Both the position numbers and the translations under genes were made by a program. DNA of 64,000 nt from assembly GCA_034926415.1 (NCBI GenBank), contig JAYFRC010000011.1:1-64000 (forward strand), given 5' to 3'. The notes beneath the pieces are model-generated. The model saw only the letters and a program-made list of their open reading frames with translations. It was not told the DNA's origin and did no database searches. This document shows positions 33,438-41,033 of this stretch, piece after piece. Position 1 is the first letter of the stretch, and every line of letters starts with the position of its first letter. The stretch is from JAYFRC01 sp034926415. Lineage in GTDB: Bacteria; Bacillota; Clostridia; Oscillospirales; Oscillospiraceae.

Positions 33438-34883
33438 TCAGTACCCGAGGATTCCAGCGAGTGCGGGAATCAAAAGCGCCGCGATGATTATCATAACTAT
33501 CGAGTTGAAAATACCGGATCGCGTCACCATGTCTTTTATTGTGTAATACCCGTATCCGTATGTAAGCAACGGCACGGCGTCAATGGGAAGCATGTAGGTA
33601 ACAGCGCCCCAGAACGCAACTATCATCGCAAGATAAACCGGGCTTATACCGCAGTTGACTGCCACAGCTATCATTGGCACGGTAGCGAGTCCCGCAACGG
33701 CCGGGCCAGACGGTATGAGTATGTGCAGGAAACAGCAAATTGCGGAAACCGCGAGGAACACGGTTATCGGCGCCCAGTCGGCGGCGCCCGACATCAGCGT
33801 GTTGACAAGCCAGTCGGCGGCGCCTGTCGAAACAATGGCCGCAGCAAGCGCGTTGACTCCGCCTATCATAAACAGTACTCCCCAACCGGCTTCCTTGCAA
33901 AAGTCGTCCCAGGTAAGGACATTTATTCCCGGAAGGAAAAATGCGACCATGCCAATCAGTGCGACTGCGGCGGTGTTGAATGCAGGCACCCATGTGCTTG
34001 AAATCCAGAACACGAACATCAGACCTATGATCGCTAACGTTTTCTTTTCCTTTGCATCAAAGGGACCGAGCTCAGCCACCATCTTGTTGGCTGATTCAAT
34101 AGCTTCGGGGCGTATCGGCTCCGGCTTGAATGCGATAGTACTCCACAGCGAAACTATGAGTACCCCGATTACGCCAAGCGGGATTCCCACTACCATCCAA
34201 TCAAGAAACGAAACCGTAACTCCCGCATACTGTTCAAGGAAATTTATAACGACAAGGTTTGTTGGTCCGCCGGCCGGCGTCATGAAGCCTCCAAGCACTG
34301 ATCCGGCCGGAATGCATATCATGAGCGCCCGTCCGAAAGCCGTATCCCCGGGCTTTGCGTCGCCGTTGGCTTTTATGATGGATATTCCAAGGCTGGCAAA
34401 CAGCGCACAGGTCGGGACATTGGACATTACGGCGGACAAAATGGCCGTTCCCATAGTAAAACCTATTATAACTTTTCTTGAGCTCGTTCCAGCCCAGCGG
34501 AGAACAAAACTCGCTATTCTCTTCGGAATATTTGTGCTCGACACAGCCGCGGTAAGTGCAAAGGTTGCAAGTACGAAAAAGAATACGGTATTCGCAAACT
34601 CCTTCCATACGACCCCAAATGCCGCTGAAATGCTAACGTCACCGGATACAAGACAGAAATACGGTATCATGACAACCACCAGGAAAGTGCTGATTGCCAT
34701 TGGCAATACCTCGGTTATCCACAGCACTATTGCCGACAGCAGCAGACATATAGACGCAAGGCCCTGTCTGCTCAGCCCTTCCGGAAGCGGCATTATCTGA
34801 GACAAGATCATTATCAGCACTACTGCAAGCATTGCGATAATACTCTTCTTGGATATTAATGGTTTATTCTCGTTCAAACTCAA
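33438..34883 (-). CDS. DASS family (SLC13) anion:sodium symporter
   Basis: 481-aa membrane transporter of the divalent-anion:Na+ symporter family (CitT/SdcS-like), with repeated hydrophobic segments, the conserved MSNVPTCALF hairpin and PAGGPTNLVV (two halves of the SNT/PTN signature), and PSGPAVAGLATVPM in the second half. Such proteins carry dicarboxylates, tartrate, citrate or sulfonates. The start is the TTG at 34881-34883, because AGGAGGG lies 7 bases upstream, whereas the ATG at 34904 has no site. It stands alone upstream of a 379-base gap with a palindrome and a candidate small RNA. Confidence 0.88.
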   Translation of the reverse strand: MSLNENKPLISKKSIIAMLAVVLIMILSQIMPLPEGLSRQGLASICLLLSAIVLWITEVLPMAISTFLVVVMIPYFCLVSGDVSISAAFGVVWKEFANTVFFFVLATFALTAAVSSTNIPKRIASFVLRWAGTSSRKVIIGFTMGTAILSAVMSNVPTCALFASLGISIIKANGDAKPGDTAFGRALMICIPAGSVLGGFMTPAGGPTNLVVINFLEQYAGVTVSFLDWMVVGIPLGVIGVLIVSLWSTIAFKPEPIRPEAIESANKMVAELGPFDAKEKKTLAIIGLMFVFWISSTWVPAFNTAAVALIGMVAFFLPGINVLTWDDFCKEAGWGVLFMIGGVNALAAAIVSTGAADWLVNTLMSGAADWAPITVFLAVSAICCFLHILIPSGPAVAGLATVPMIAVAVNCGISPVYLAMIVAFWGAVTYMLPIDAVPLLTYGYGYYTIKDMVTRSGIFNSIVMIIIAALLIPALAGILGY

Positions 34884-34932
34884 ATGAAAACCCTCCTCTT
34901 GCATTTTGCTTTTGCTGAAATTTCAGGATATT

Positions 34933-34960
34933 TTGCAAATTATGGACGAGCAAATATGAT
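34933..34960 (+). promoter_or_regulatory. Orphan plus-strand promoter
   Basis: TTGCAA (34933-34938), 16 bases and TATGAT (34955-34960) on the plus strand, where no protein gene follows. Its -10 lies inside the palindrome at 34954-34977. Confidence 0.45.
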
Positions 34961-34977
34961 AACACCCCTTATCATAT
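34954..34977. promoter_or_regulatory. 24-bp palindromic operator
   Basis: ATATGATAA and TTATCATAT, perfect 9-base arms 6 bases apart, about 70 bases upstream of the DASS start. Likely target of the island's LysR or LuxR regulator, or of an unlinked one. Confidence 0.55.
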
Positions 34978-35072
34978 CTGCGCTCCTTTAGGAAACGGAG
35001 AAATACAGGATGGCGCCTGTATGCCACTTGACCTTCGCTCTACTGCGTTTTAATGACCGTAGAGCATTTTTT
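34967..35072 (+). ncRNA. Candidate orphan small RNA
   Basis: Between a plus-strand promoter and a plus-strand intrinsic terminator lie three hairpins: CTCC...GGAG (34983-35000), ATACAGG...CCTGTAT (35003-35022, loop ATGGCG) and GCTCTAC...GTAGAGC (35037-35065) followed by a T run. TGGC in the loop and GCCA just 3' of stem 2 are complementary, giving an alternative fold. No open frame with a ribosome site was found. Function unknown; predicted from structure only. Confidence 0.4.
35037..35072 (+). terminator. Plus-strand terminator without a gene upstream
   Basis: GCTCTAC pairs with GTAGAGC; ATTTTTT follows. No plus-strand gene ends nearby, which points to a small RNA. Confidence 0.6.
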
Positions 35073-35188
35073 AATAAAGTAAGGAGATATTCTTGGTGGG
35101 GTAAAGAATAAGTCGCAAGAAGTTAAGATGGCAAAATCAAGTATCCGTTTCCTAAAGCGGCTCAGATATGCTGATACAGAACCTAAAT

Positions 35189-35236
35189 AGCGCCGCGCCT
35201 CAAAATATGAGGAAGATATTTTTTGACGCAGCGCCG
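35189..35236 (-). terminator. Imperfect hairpin after etfA
   Basis: Two GC-rich arms with a CAAAA/TTTTG core pair imperfectly just downstream of the etfA stop; no clear T run on the minus strand, so termination is uncertain. Nothing else was recognised between 35073 and 35188. Confidence 0.4.
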
Positions 35237-35262
35237 TTTAAGCTTATAACCATATACGAGTG

Positions 35263-36372
35263 TTATTTAGCTACTCTCGCGGCCTTTATTGAATCTATCA
35301 TCATGGGAACGACCTTAAACAGGTCGCCGCAGATTCCGTAATCAGCAACGTCAAATATCGGCGCGGTTTCATTCTTGTTGACGGCAATTATCAGCTCTGA
35401 ATCCTGCATGCCGGCCTTGTGCTGAATAGCTCCGGAAATGCCTAGCGCTACATATATCTTAGGATGCACTGTCTTGCCGGTCTGTCCAACCTGATGATCG
35501 GCGCTAATCCACCCGGCGTCCACTACGGCGCGTGATGAACCAACGACTCCATTCCCGAACGCCGCAGCAAGTTCTTCCGCAAGCCTGATACCCTGCTCTA
35601 CATCCTTGCTTATTCCGCGTCCTACCGACACCACGACATCTGCTCCGATGAGATCTACCATCTGCTTTGCTTCCTTGACTACCTCGCGCACTCTTGCATA
35701 TATATCCGCTTCGGAAACCTCGGCATTAATGACCTCTATCTTACATGCATCCGCCTTTTTTCCGTCAAATTCGTTCTTCTTCATAACTCCCGGGCGGACG
35801 GTAGACATGCATGGGCGGAAGCGCGGGCAAATTATTGTCGCCATCAGATGACCGCCAAACGCAGGACGCGTCATCTTTAGATTCTTGTCCTCCATATTGA
35901 ATTTTGTAGCCGTCAGGTCGAGCGTTGAGCTCTCCTGAAGATACTGGATGTACTTCGGCATATCAATATCAAGATGCGTACAGTCGGCGGTAAGTCCCGT
36001 GTGCAGACGAGCTGCGCAGCGCGGCCCAAGGTCGCGGCCTATATTCGACGCGCCTATAAGAATGACCTCGGGTTTTCTTTCCATCGCAAGATCGCAGATG
36101 ACCTTCGTATAAGCGTCGGTGGTATACAGTTTCAACAGAGGACTGTTGAGGACTATCACTTCATCGGCTCCGTAGCCTCCAAGTTCCTTTGCTATACCGT
36201 CCACATTATCTCCCGGAAGGATTCCTATAAGCTTTACTCCGCGCTCGTCCGCCAGTTTGCGTCCCTCGGAGATAAGTTCAAAATCGGTATTCATCAGCTT
36301 TCCGCCGCGCTGTTCGCAGAACACCCAGATGTTTTTGAATTCTTCTATTGCGGCGCTGTTAAAATTTGACAT
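35263..36372 (-). CDS. etfA: Electron transfer flavoprotein alpha subunit
   Basis: 369-aa EtfA. N-terminal AAA/Etf domain (KNIWVFCEQRGGKL, ELGGYGADEVIVLNSP) and the C-terminal FAD domain with SRAVVDAGWISADHQVGQTGKTV, ALGISGAIQHKAGMQDSE and IIAVNKNETAPIFDVADYGI. Longer than typical respiratory EtfA. It is the last gene of the CoA-transferase/acyl-CoA dehydrogenase/etfB/etfA operon. With EtfB it shuttles electrons between an acyl-CoA dehydrogenase and a carrier such as NADH or ferredoxin. Confidence 0.93.
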   Translation of the reverse strand: MSNFNSAAIEEFKNIWVFCEQRGGKLMNTDFELISEGRKLADERGVKLIGILPGDNVDGIAKELGGYGADEVIVLNSPLLKLYTTDAYTKVICDLAMERKPEVILIGASNIGRDLGPRCAARLHTGLTADCTHLDIDMPKYIQYLQESSTLDLTATKFNMEDKNLKMTRPAFGGHLMATIICPRFRPCMSTVRPGVMKKNEFDGKKADACKIEVINAEVSEADIYARVREVVKEAKQMVDLIGADVVVSVGRGISKDVEQGIRLAEELAAAFGNGVVGSSRAVVDAGWISADHQVGQTGKTVHPKIYVALGISGAIQHKAGMQDSELIIAVNKNETAPIFDVADYGICGDLFKVVPMMIDSIKAARVAK

Positions 36373-36392
36373 TTACATTTACCTTCTTTCCC

Positions 36393-37193
36393 TCAGATAA
36401 CATGCTTCTTAAGCAGTCTTGCAGTCAGATCTTCCACGGCAGCCTTATCGGCTCCGCCGAGCATGATACCGTGGCCTTTCTGCGGAGGAGTGAAAGATTT
36501 GAATATATTGGTCGGAGAGCCTTTAAGCCCTATCGTGGAAGGGTCTATGAGCGGCTCATCCTTAAGCGCCTGATAATCGAGAACTGTTATCGGTTTCTGG
36601 TCACACTCGAGTATTCCGCGCACCGTCATATATCTCGGCTCGTTGAGCTCCTTTATGCAGGTAACAAGACACGGAGTCTCCATCTCTATCGTCATGTATC
36701 CATCCTCGAGCATCCGCTTTACGACAACTGCGCCGCCTTCCTTGCTGACATTTGCGGCATATGTAATCTGCGGCAGTTTAAGCTTTTCAGCTATCTGAGG
36801 GCCGACCTGAGCCGTGTCCCCGTCGATCGCCTGACGTCCGCAAAAAATCATGTCGTCTTTATCAAGTCCAAGATGCATGATAGCTGAGGAAATTATCTGC
36901 GACGTTGCAAACGTATCGCTTCCGCCGAACTCGCGTGCGGAAATCAGCACGGCGTCGTCGGCTCCCATAGCAATGAGTTCGCGAAGCATGCCCATCGCCG
37001 GAGGCGGTCCCATGGTAACGGCCGTTACCTTACAGCCCGTCTCATCCTTGATTTTAAGCGCGGCTTCCATAGCGTTCATGTCGTCCGGGTTGATAATAGT
37101 AGGCATTGATGAGCGAACGAGGATTCCGTTTTCATCCACCGCAACCTTGCCGGAGGTGTCCGGCACCTGTTTTACACATACATAAATTTTCAC
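36393..37193 (-). CDS. etfB: Electron transfer flavoprotein beta subunit
   Basis: 266-aa EtfB beginning KIYVCVKQVPDTSGKVAVDENG. The CGRQAIDGDTAQVGPQIAE segment is typical of the Etf group that bifurcates electrons in anaerobes (a family feature, not proof). The start is the GTG at 37191-37193 with AGGTAA and GGAGG before it; an ATG is absent from this region. Lies 20 bases upstream of etfA. Confidence 0.93.
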   Translation of the reverse strand: MKIYVCVKQVPDTSGKVAVDENGILVRSSMPTIINPDDMNAMEAALKIKDETGCKVTAVTMGPPPAMGMLRELIAMGADDAVLISAREFGGSDTFATSQIISSAIMHLGLDKDDMIFCGRQAIDGDTAQVGPQIAEKLKLPQITYAANVSKEGGAVVVKRMLEDGYMTIEMETPCLVTCIKELNEPRYMTVRGILECDQKPITVLDYQALKDEPLIDPSTIGLKGSPTNIFKSFTPPQKGHGIMLGGADKAAVEDLTARLLKKHVI

Positions 37194-37212
37194 TTACCTT
37201 TACCTCCTTCGC

Positions 37213-38352
37213 TTATTTGAGCAGATTGCCGGCTATTACCATCTGCTGGACCTGGCTCGTGCCTTCATAGATGCTGCATATGCGGGCGTCGCGGTACATA
37301 CGCTCCACCTTGTACTCTTTTATGTAGCCATACCCGCCATGAATCTGTACGGCTTTATAGGCAACACGGTTTGCGGCCTCTGCGGCATAATACTTAGCCA
37401 TTGAACACGCCACGGTAGCGTCCATGTTGTTGTCTTTAAGTTCCGCAGCCTTGTACACGAGCTCTCTGGCCGCGGCAACGTCCGTCGCCATGTCAGCCAG
37501 CATGAAGCTGATCGCCTGAAAATTGGCAATGGGCTTTCCAAACTGTTTGCGCTCCTTTGAATACTTGACAGCCTCGTCAAGGCAGCCCTGGGCAATTCCG
37601 ACAGCCTGAGCCGCCATTCCGAGACGTCCGCCGTCGAGCGTTTTCATCGCAAAAGCAAAGCCCTTGTGCAGCGGCCCGACAAGGCATTCCTTAGGAATGC
37701 GGACATCTTCCATAACAACGTCGCAGGTTGGATATCCTCCTATGCCCATTTTCTTTTCCGGAGCGCCGCAGGAAACGCCTTCGAGCTTCATATCCATAAT
37801 AAACATGGATATTCCCTTTGAGCCTTTCTGCTTGAGATCGGTCTTTGCAAAAATGATGCAGTAATCCGCCATAGGCGCGCCGCTTATAAACGTCTTGCGC
37901 CCGTTAAGGATAAAATCGTCCCCATCCTGAATTGCGGTTGTGGTCGTTCCGCCCGCATCAGAACCTGCACCGGGTTCCGTAAGCGCAAACACGAGTATCT
38001 TATCTCCGCTCGCTATTTCCGGAAGATATTTCTTCTTCTGCGCTTCGTTTCCTGCAAGCAGCAGCGGGCCGCCGCCCAGTGAATTTGAAGTATTTGCGTA
38101 TATTGAAAGCACCGGGCAAATCCTCGCAAACTCTTCGACCATAAGGCAATAAGCCAGATTGTCTCCGCCTTGTCCTCCATATTCAACGGGGATTTTAGCC
38201 CCCATGAATCCATATTTTGCCATTTTTTTGTGCATATCCCAATTGAATTCTCCGGTGGTGTCAAGTTCATCCTGAATCTCCTTGGTGAATTCCGTTTCCG
38301 CAAACTGTCTGAACAGTTTTTGAAGCATAGCATGCTTTTCATCTAAAATCAT
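37213..38352 (-). CDS. Acyl-CoA dehydrogenase/reductase
   Basis: 379-aa FAD enzyme acting at the alpha-beta bond of an acyl-CoA. Conserved segments: FALTEPGAGSDAGGTTTTA (FAD/substrate), the RKQFGKPIANFQAISFMLADM helix and C-terminal IHGGYGYIKEYKVERMYRDARICSIYEGTS with the catalytic base Glu363, as in short/medium-chain enzymes. GGAGG precedes the ATG. With EtfAB it may oxidise a saturated acyl-CoA or reduce an enoyl-CoA (as acryloyl- or cinnamoyl-CoA reductases do). Direction and chain are unknown. Confidence 0.9.
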   Translation of the reverse strand: MILDEKHAMLQKLFRQFAETEFTKEIQDELDTTGEFNWDMHKKMAKYGFMGAKIPVEYGGQGGDNLAYCLMVEEFARICPVLSIYANTSNSLGGGPLLLAGNEAQKKKYLPEIASGDKILVFALTEPGAGSDAGGTTTTAIQDGDDFILNGRKTFISGAPMADYCIIFAKTDLKQKGSKGISMFIMDMKLEGVSCGAPEKKMGIGGYPTCDVVMEDVRIPKECLVGPLHKGFAFAMKTLDGGRLGMAAQAVGIAQGCLDEAVKYSKERKQFGKPIANFQAISFMLADMATDVAAARELVYKAAELKDNNMDATVACSMAKYYAAEAANRVAYKAVQIHGGYGYIKEYKVERMYRDARICSIYEGTSQVQQMVIAGNLLK

Positions 38353-38396
38353 AATTTTTCCTCCAAGCTTATAGTTTTGTCCGGCTCTGTCGCCGC

Positions 38397-39974
38397 TTAT
38401 TTAATAACATCCGCAAGTCCGCCCCATTTTTCGCGGAACAGTCCGGCATCCATGAGTTTGAGATCCGGAGAAACCTCCGGGACAAACCCCATCTGATTTA
38501 TAACGTCCTTTTCAAGGTCTATCCCGGGCGCTATTTCTATTACGGTCATTTTTCCGTTTATCAGCTTGAACACGCAGCGCTCAGTAACGTACAGGACATT
38601 CTGTTCAGGTCTTGCGTACTTGCCGCTGAAAGTTATCTGATATACCTGCTTAAGGAATTTTTTGATGGTGCCTTCCTTGATTATCTCGAGTTTTCCGTCG
38701 CCTACTCTAATCTTTGCCTTCCCAACAAATGTTCCACAGAACACAACGTTATCGGTTGCGCAACTTATGTCAATGAATCCGCCGGGCCCGCTTATGCGCG
38801 CAGGCTCATCCCCCTGCGGAGCAAATTTGCTCACGTTGATATTCCCTTCCATGTCGGCCTCTCCGATTCCGAGGCAGGTCATGTCAAGTCCTCCGCCGTC
38901 AATAATGTCGAACATTGCTCCGTGTTCAACAGTCGCTTCCGGATTGAAAGCGCTTCCAAAATTTGGCAGAGGAGCAGGTACGCCTCCGACCATTCCGCTC
39001 TCTGTTGAAAACGCTACATCGTCGATAAGGCCTTCTTCAGCCACTACGTTAGCCACCTGTGCGGGTATACCGACTCCGAGATTTATCAGGTCTCCTCTGT
39101 GAAGCTCCATAGCGCAGCGGCGCGCTATTACCTTGCGTTCGTCAAATGGATCGGGCTTGAGCGCCGCAAGCGGCTTCCTTATATCTCCGCAGAATGACGG
39201 CTCGTAATATGTGCCTTCCGTCTGCCAGCAGGCGTCCTTGCTCGTGGCCTGAACTACATAGTCGACAAGCACTCCCGGTATCTTAACATCCTTGGGATTG
39301 AGCGAGCCTTTCTCCGCAAGGTACTCGACCTGTACGATTACTATCCCTCCGGAATTGTGGGCCGCCGTAGCGACCGCCATACCTTCATTGACAACGCTCT
39401 CGTGCGCGAAGCTTATGTTGCCGTTCTCGTCGGCGATCGTTCCGCGAAGTATAGCTACATCCAGCGGGAAAGACTTATAAAACAAATATTCTTCACCGTT
39501 AAAGTTAACGAGTTCGACCAGATCCTCTTTTGCGCACTCATTCATCTTTCCGCCATTGATACGCGGATCCACATAAGTTCCAAGCCCGACCTTGCTCAAA
39601 AGCCCGGGACGCCCGGCGGCTATCTCACGCCAGAGATTAACGATTATTCCCTGCGGAAGTTCATGCAGAGGAAGTTCGTTCCTCTGAGCCATGTCCCGAA
39701 GCGAGAATACGCTTCCGACCTGTGCTCCGCACCATCTTGTGACAAGCCCAGGGCCCGCCTCTCCAAGCCTGGTAAGCCCGCGCGTCTTCCAGTCGCCCAT
39801 GGCGCTTCCCTGTTTAAGATTGAGATTGCACGGATGCCCGGTCTCCTTAAAATTGTCGCGAATGGCGCAGCCTATTTCTTCAGCCCATCCGGATAATCCC
39901 ATTCCCGCGACTGCAACCGTAGCGTCGTCAGGTATGAGCTTTGCAGCTTCTATTGCACTTATAAACTCAGCCAT
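38397..39974 (-). CDS. Family I CoA transferase (propionate/short-chain type)
   Basis: 525-aa single-chain enzyme joining the alpha and beta halves: alpha half (AGMGLSGWAEEIG, then IVNLWREIAAGRPGLLSKVGLGTYVDPR) and beta half with GVGIPAQVANVV and the catalytic Glu325 in FSTESGMVGG. Closest to propionate CoA-transferase/YdiF proteins, which move CoA from acetyl-CoA or propionyl-CoA to a carboxylate. It is first in the operon and would activate the acid made or imported by the island. An AGGAGGAG site precedes the ATG. Confidence 0.88.
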   Translation of the reverse strand: MAEFISAIEAAKLIPDDATVAVAGMGLSGWAEEIGCAIRDNFKETGHPCNLNLKQGSAMGDWKTRGLTRLGEAGPGLVTRWCGAQVGSVFSLRDMAQRNELPLHELPQGIIVNLWREIAAGRPGLLSKVGLGTYVDPRINGGKMNECAKEDLVELVNFNGEEYLFYKSFPLDVAILRGTIADENGNISFAHESVVNEGMAVATAAHNSGGIVIVQVEYLAEKGSLNPKDVKIPGVLVDYVVQATSKDACWQTEGTYYEPSFCGDIRKPLAALKPDPFDERKVIARRCAMELHRGDLINLGVGIPAQVANVVAEEGLIDDVAFSTESGMVGGVPAPLPNFGSAFNPEATVEHGAMFDIIDGGGLDMTCLGIGEADMEGNINVSKFAPQGDEPARISGPGGFIDISCATDNVVFCGTFVGKAKIRVGDGKLEIIKEGTIKKFLKQVYQITFSGKYARPEQNVLYVTERCVFKLINGKMTVIEIAPGIDLEKDVINQMGFVPEVSPDLKLMDAGLFREKWGGLADVIK

Positions 39975-40011
39975 CTTTTCTCCTCCTCGTCAGTCTTGAA
40001 TGTCTATATTT

Positions 40012-40040
40012 ATTATAAAAAACAGCATAGATTTTTGAAA
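40012..40040 (-). promoter_or_regulatory. Probable promoter of the CoA-transferase operon
   Basis: Minus-strand TTTCAA (40035-40040), 17 bases, TATAAT (40012-40017). The -35 is weak, so an activator is likely needed. Confidence 0.45.
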
Positions 40041-40104
40041 TTATTCGTCGTGTTGCTTTTTCTTATCAATCGCAAAAGTTTCTACATATTTTTGATTATC
40101 AGAG

Positions 40105-40120
40105 TACTCAAAGTTGAGTA
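40105..40120. promoter_or_regulatory. 16-bp palindrome, candidate activator site
   Basis: TACTCAA-AG-TTGAGTA, a perfect palindrome 18 bases upstream of the luxR -35 box and between it and the divergent CoA-transferase promoter; well placed for the LuxR-type regulator itself. Confidence 0.5.
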
Positions 40121-40137
40121 TCGCTACTTTCTTTCGT

Positions 40138-40166
40138 TTGACTTCTATTCTGATGGACGATATAAT
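40138..40166 (+). promoter_or_regulatory. Sigma-A promoter of the luxR-type gene
   Basis: TTGACT (40138-40143), 17 bases and a perfect TATAAT (40161-40166). Confidence 0.8.
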
Positions 40167-40199
40167 TTTTTTAGAAACAAACAGAAAGGATATGATAAT

Positions 40200-40970
40200 A
40201 TGCGTCCAAGATTGCCCGACTACGAATGGCAGTTCCTTTTGCAGACAGTCTCGAGAATCTATTGCTGCTCTACATATCAGGAAGCTCTTCGGACTTTCGC
40301 TCAGCAGTTTCAGACGCTTGTCAAATATGACAGAGATATCTTTTTCAATATATCTAAAGGAAACGGAAAAACAACGCTTGGCGAACCTTTCTCCTCTTCC
40401 GAGGAAAACAATGATATAACGACAGAGGCTTTTCTCTGCGGAAATTATCCTCATTGGTCAGAATTTATAATGCTCCCGCGAAGTTCAGTATTCCGTCAGT
40501 CCGATCTCGTCTCCGCCGATAATTGGGAACGCAGCCATGTCTACCGCGATATATGGCTGCCGCAGCACATATATCACGGGCTTTTCATGTCCGTCGTATA
40601 TCGCGACAATCCGCTACTTATGCTCGGCGTGTTCCGAAGAAAAGAAGCCCCTGATTTTTCAGAGCGTGACGTGTTCGTCCTTGAAATGCTTAAAGACTGC
40701 ATGGAACACAAATTGTATCAGCTTAAATCCGATGAGCTTACCGATAAAAGCGACGTCGTGCTTCAGAAAATCTCGCAGGGGTCTCCCCCCTACTCGCTTA
40801 CGCGGCGCGAGGTCGAGATAGTCGGTCTCGTGTGCGGAGGCATGAGCAGCGACCGGATGTGTGAAAAGCTTGTTATAAGCATGGCGACTCTCAATAAGCA
40901 TCTTTCAAACATTTATGCGAAAACCGGTGTCAACTCCCGCGTCCAGCTGATGAGTCTGTTCACGAAATAA
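40200..40970 (+). CDS. LuxR-family DNA-binding regulator
   Basis: 256 aa. The C-terminal LuxR/NarL helix-turn-helix is clear (SLTRREVEIVGLVCGGMSSD, then KLVISMATLNKHLSNIYAK, about residues 195-256). The N-terminal part (about 1-190) has a GAF-like hydrophobic pattern but no receiver-domain aspartates, so it is probably a ligand sensor and not a two-component protein. The ATG at 40200 has AAAGGA upstream; the longer frame crosses the promoter. It is divergent from the CoA-transferase operon with a palindrome between, so it probably regulates that operon. Confidence 0.8.
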   Translation: MRPRLPDYEWQFLLQTVSRIYCCSTYQEALRTFAQQFQTLVKYDRDIFFNISKGNGKTTLGEPFSSSEENNDITTEAFLCGNYPHWSEFIMLPRSSVFRQSDLVSADNWERSHVYRDIWLPQHIYHGLFMSVVYRDNPLLMLGVFRRKEAPDFSERDVFVLEMLKDCMEHKLYQLKSDELTDKSDVVLQKISQGSPPYSLTRREVEIVGLVCGGMSSDRMCEKLVISMATLNKHLSNIYAKTGVNSRVQLMSLFTK

Positions 40971-40985
40971 ACGCTTGTCAAACAA

Positions 40986-41024
40986 AAAAGCACCGGCGAT
41001 TCCAATGGAATCGCCGGTGCTTTG
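40986..41024. terminator. Bidirectional terminator
   Basis: A perfect 17-bp stem AAAGCACCGGCGATTCC/GGAATCGCCGGTGCTTT with a 3-base loop between the converging luxR and acyl-CoA ligase genes. Confidence 0.9.
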
Positions 41025-41033
41025 CTTCTATTA

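Noticed and set aside
34980..35072. Fluoride or preQ1 riboswitch, or H-type pseudoknot, in the small-RNA candidate
   Set aside because: The conserved cores of these riboswitches are missing. The TGGC/GCCA pairing would leave no linker to span the 7-bp stem, so a true pseudoknot is sterically unlikely; it is listed only as an alternative fold.
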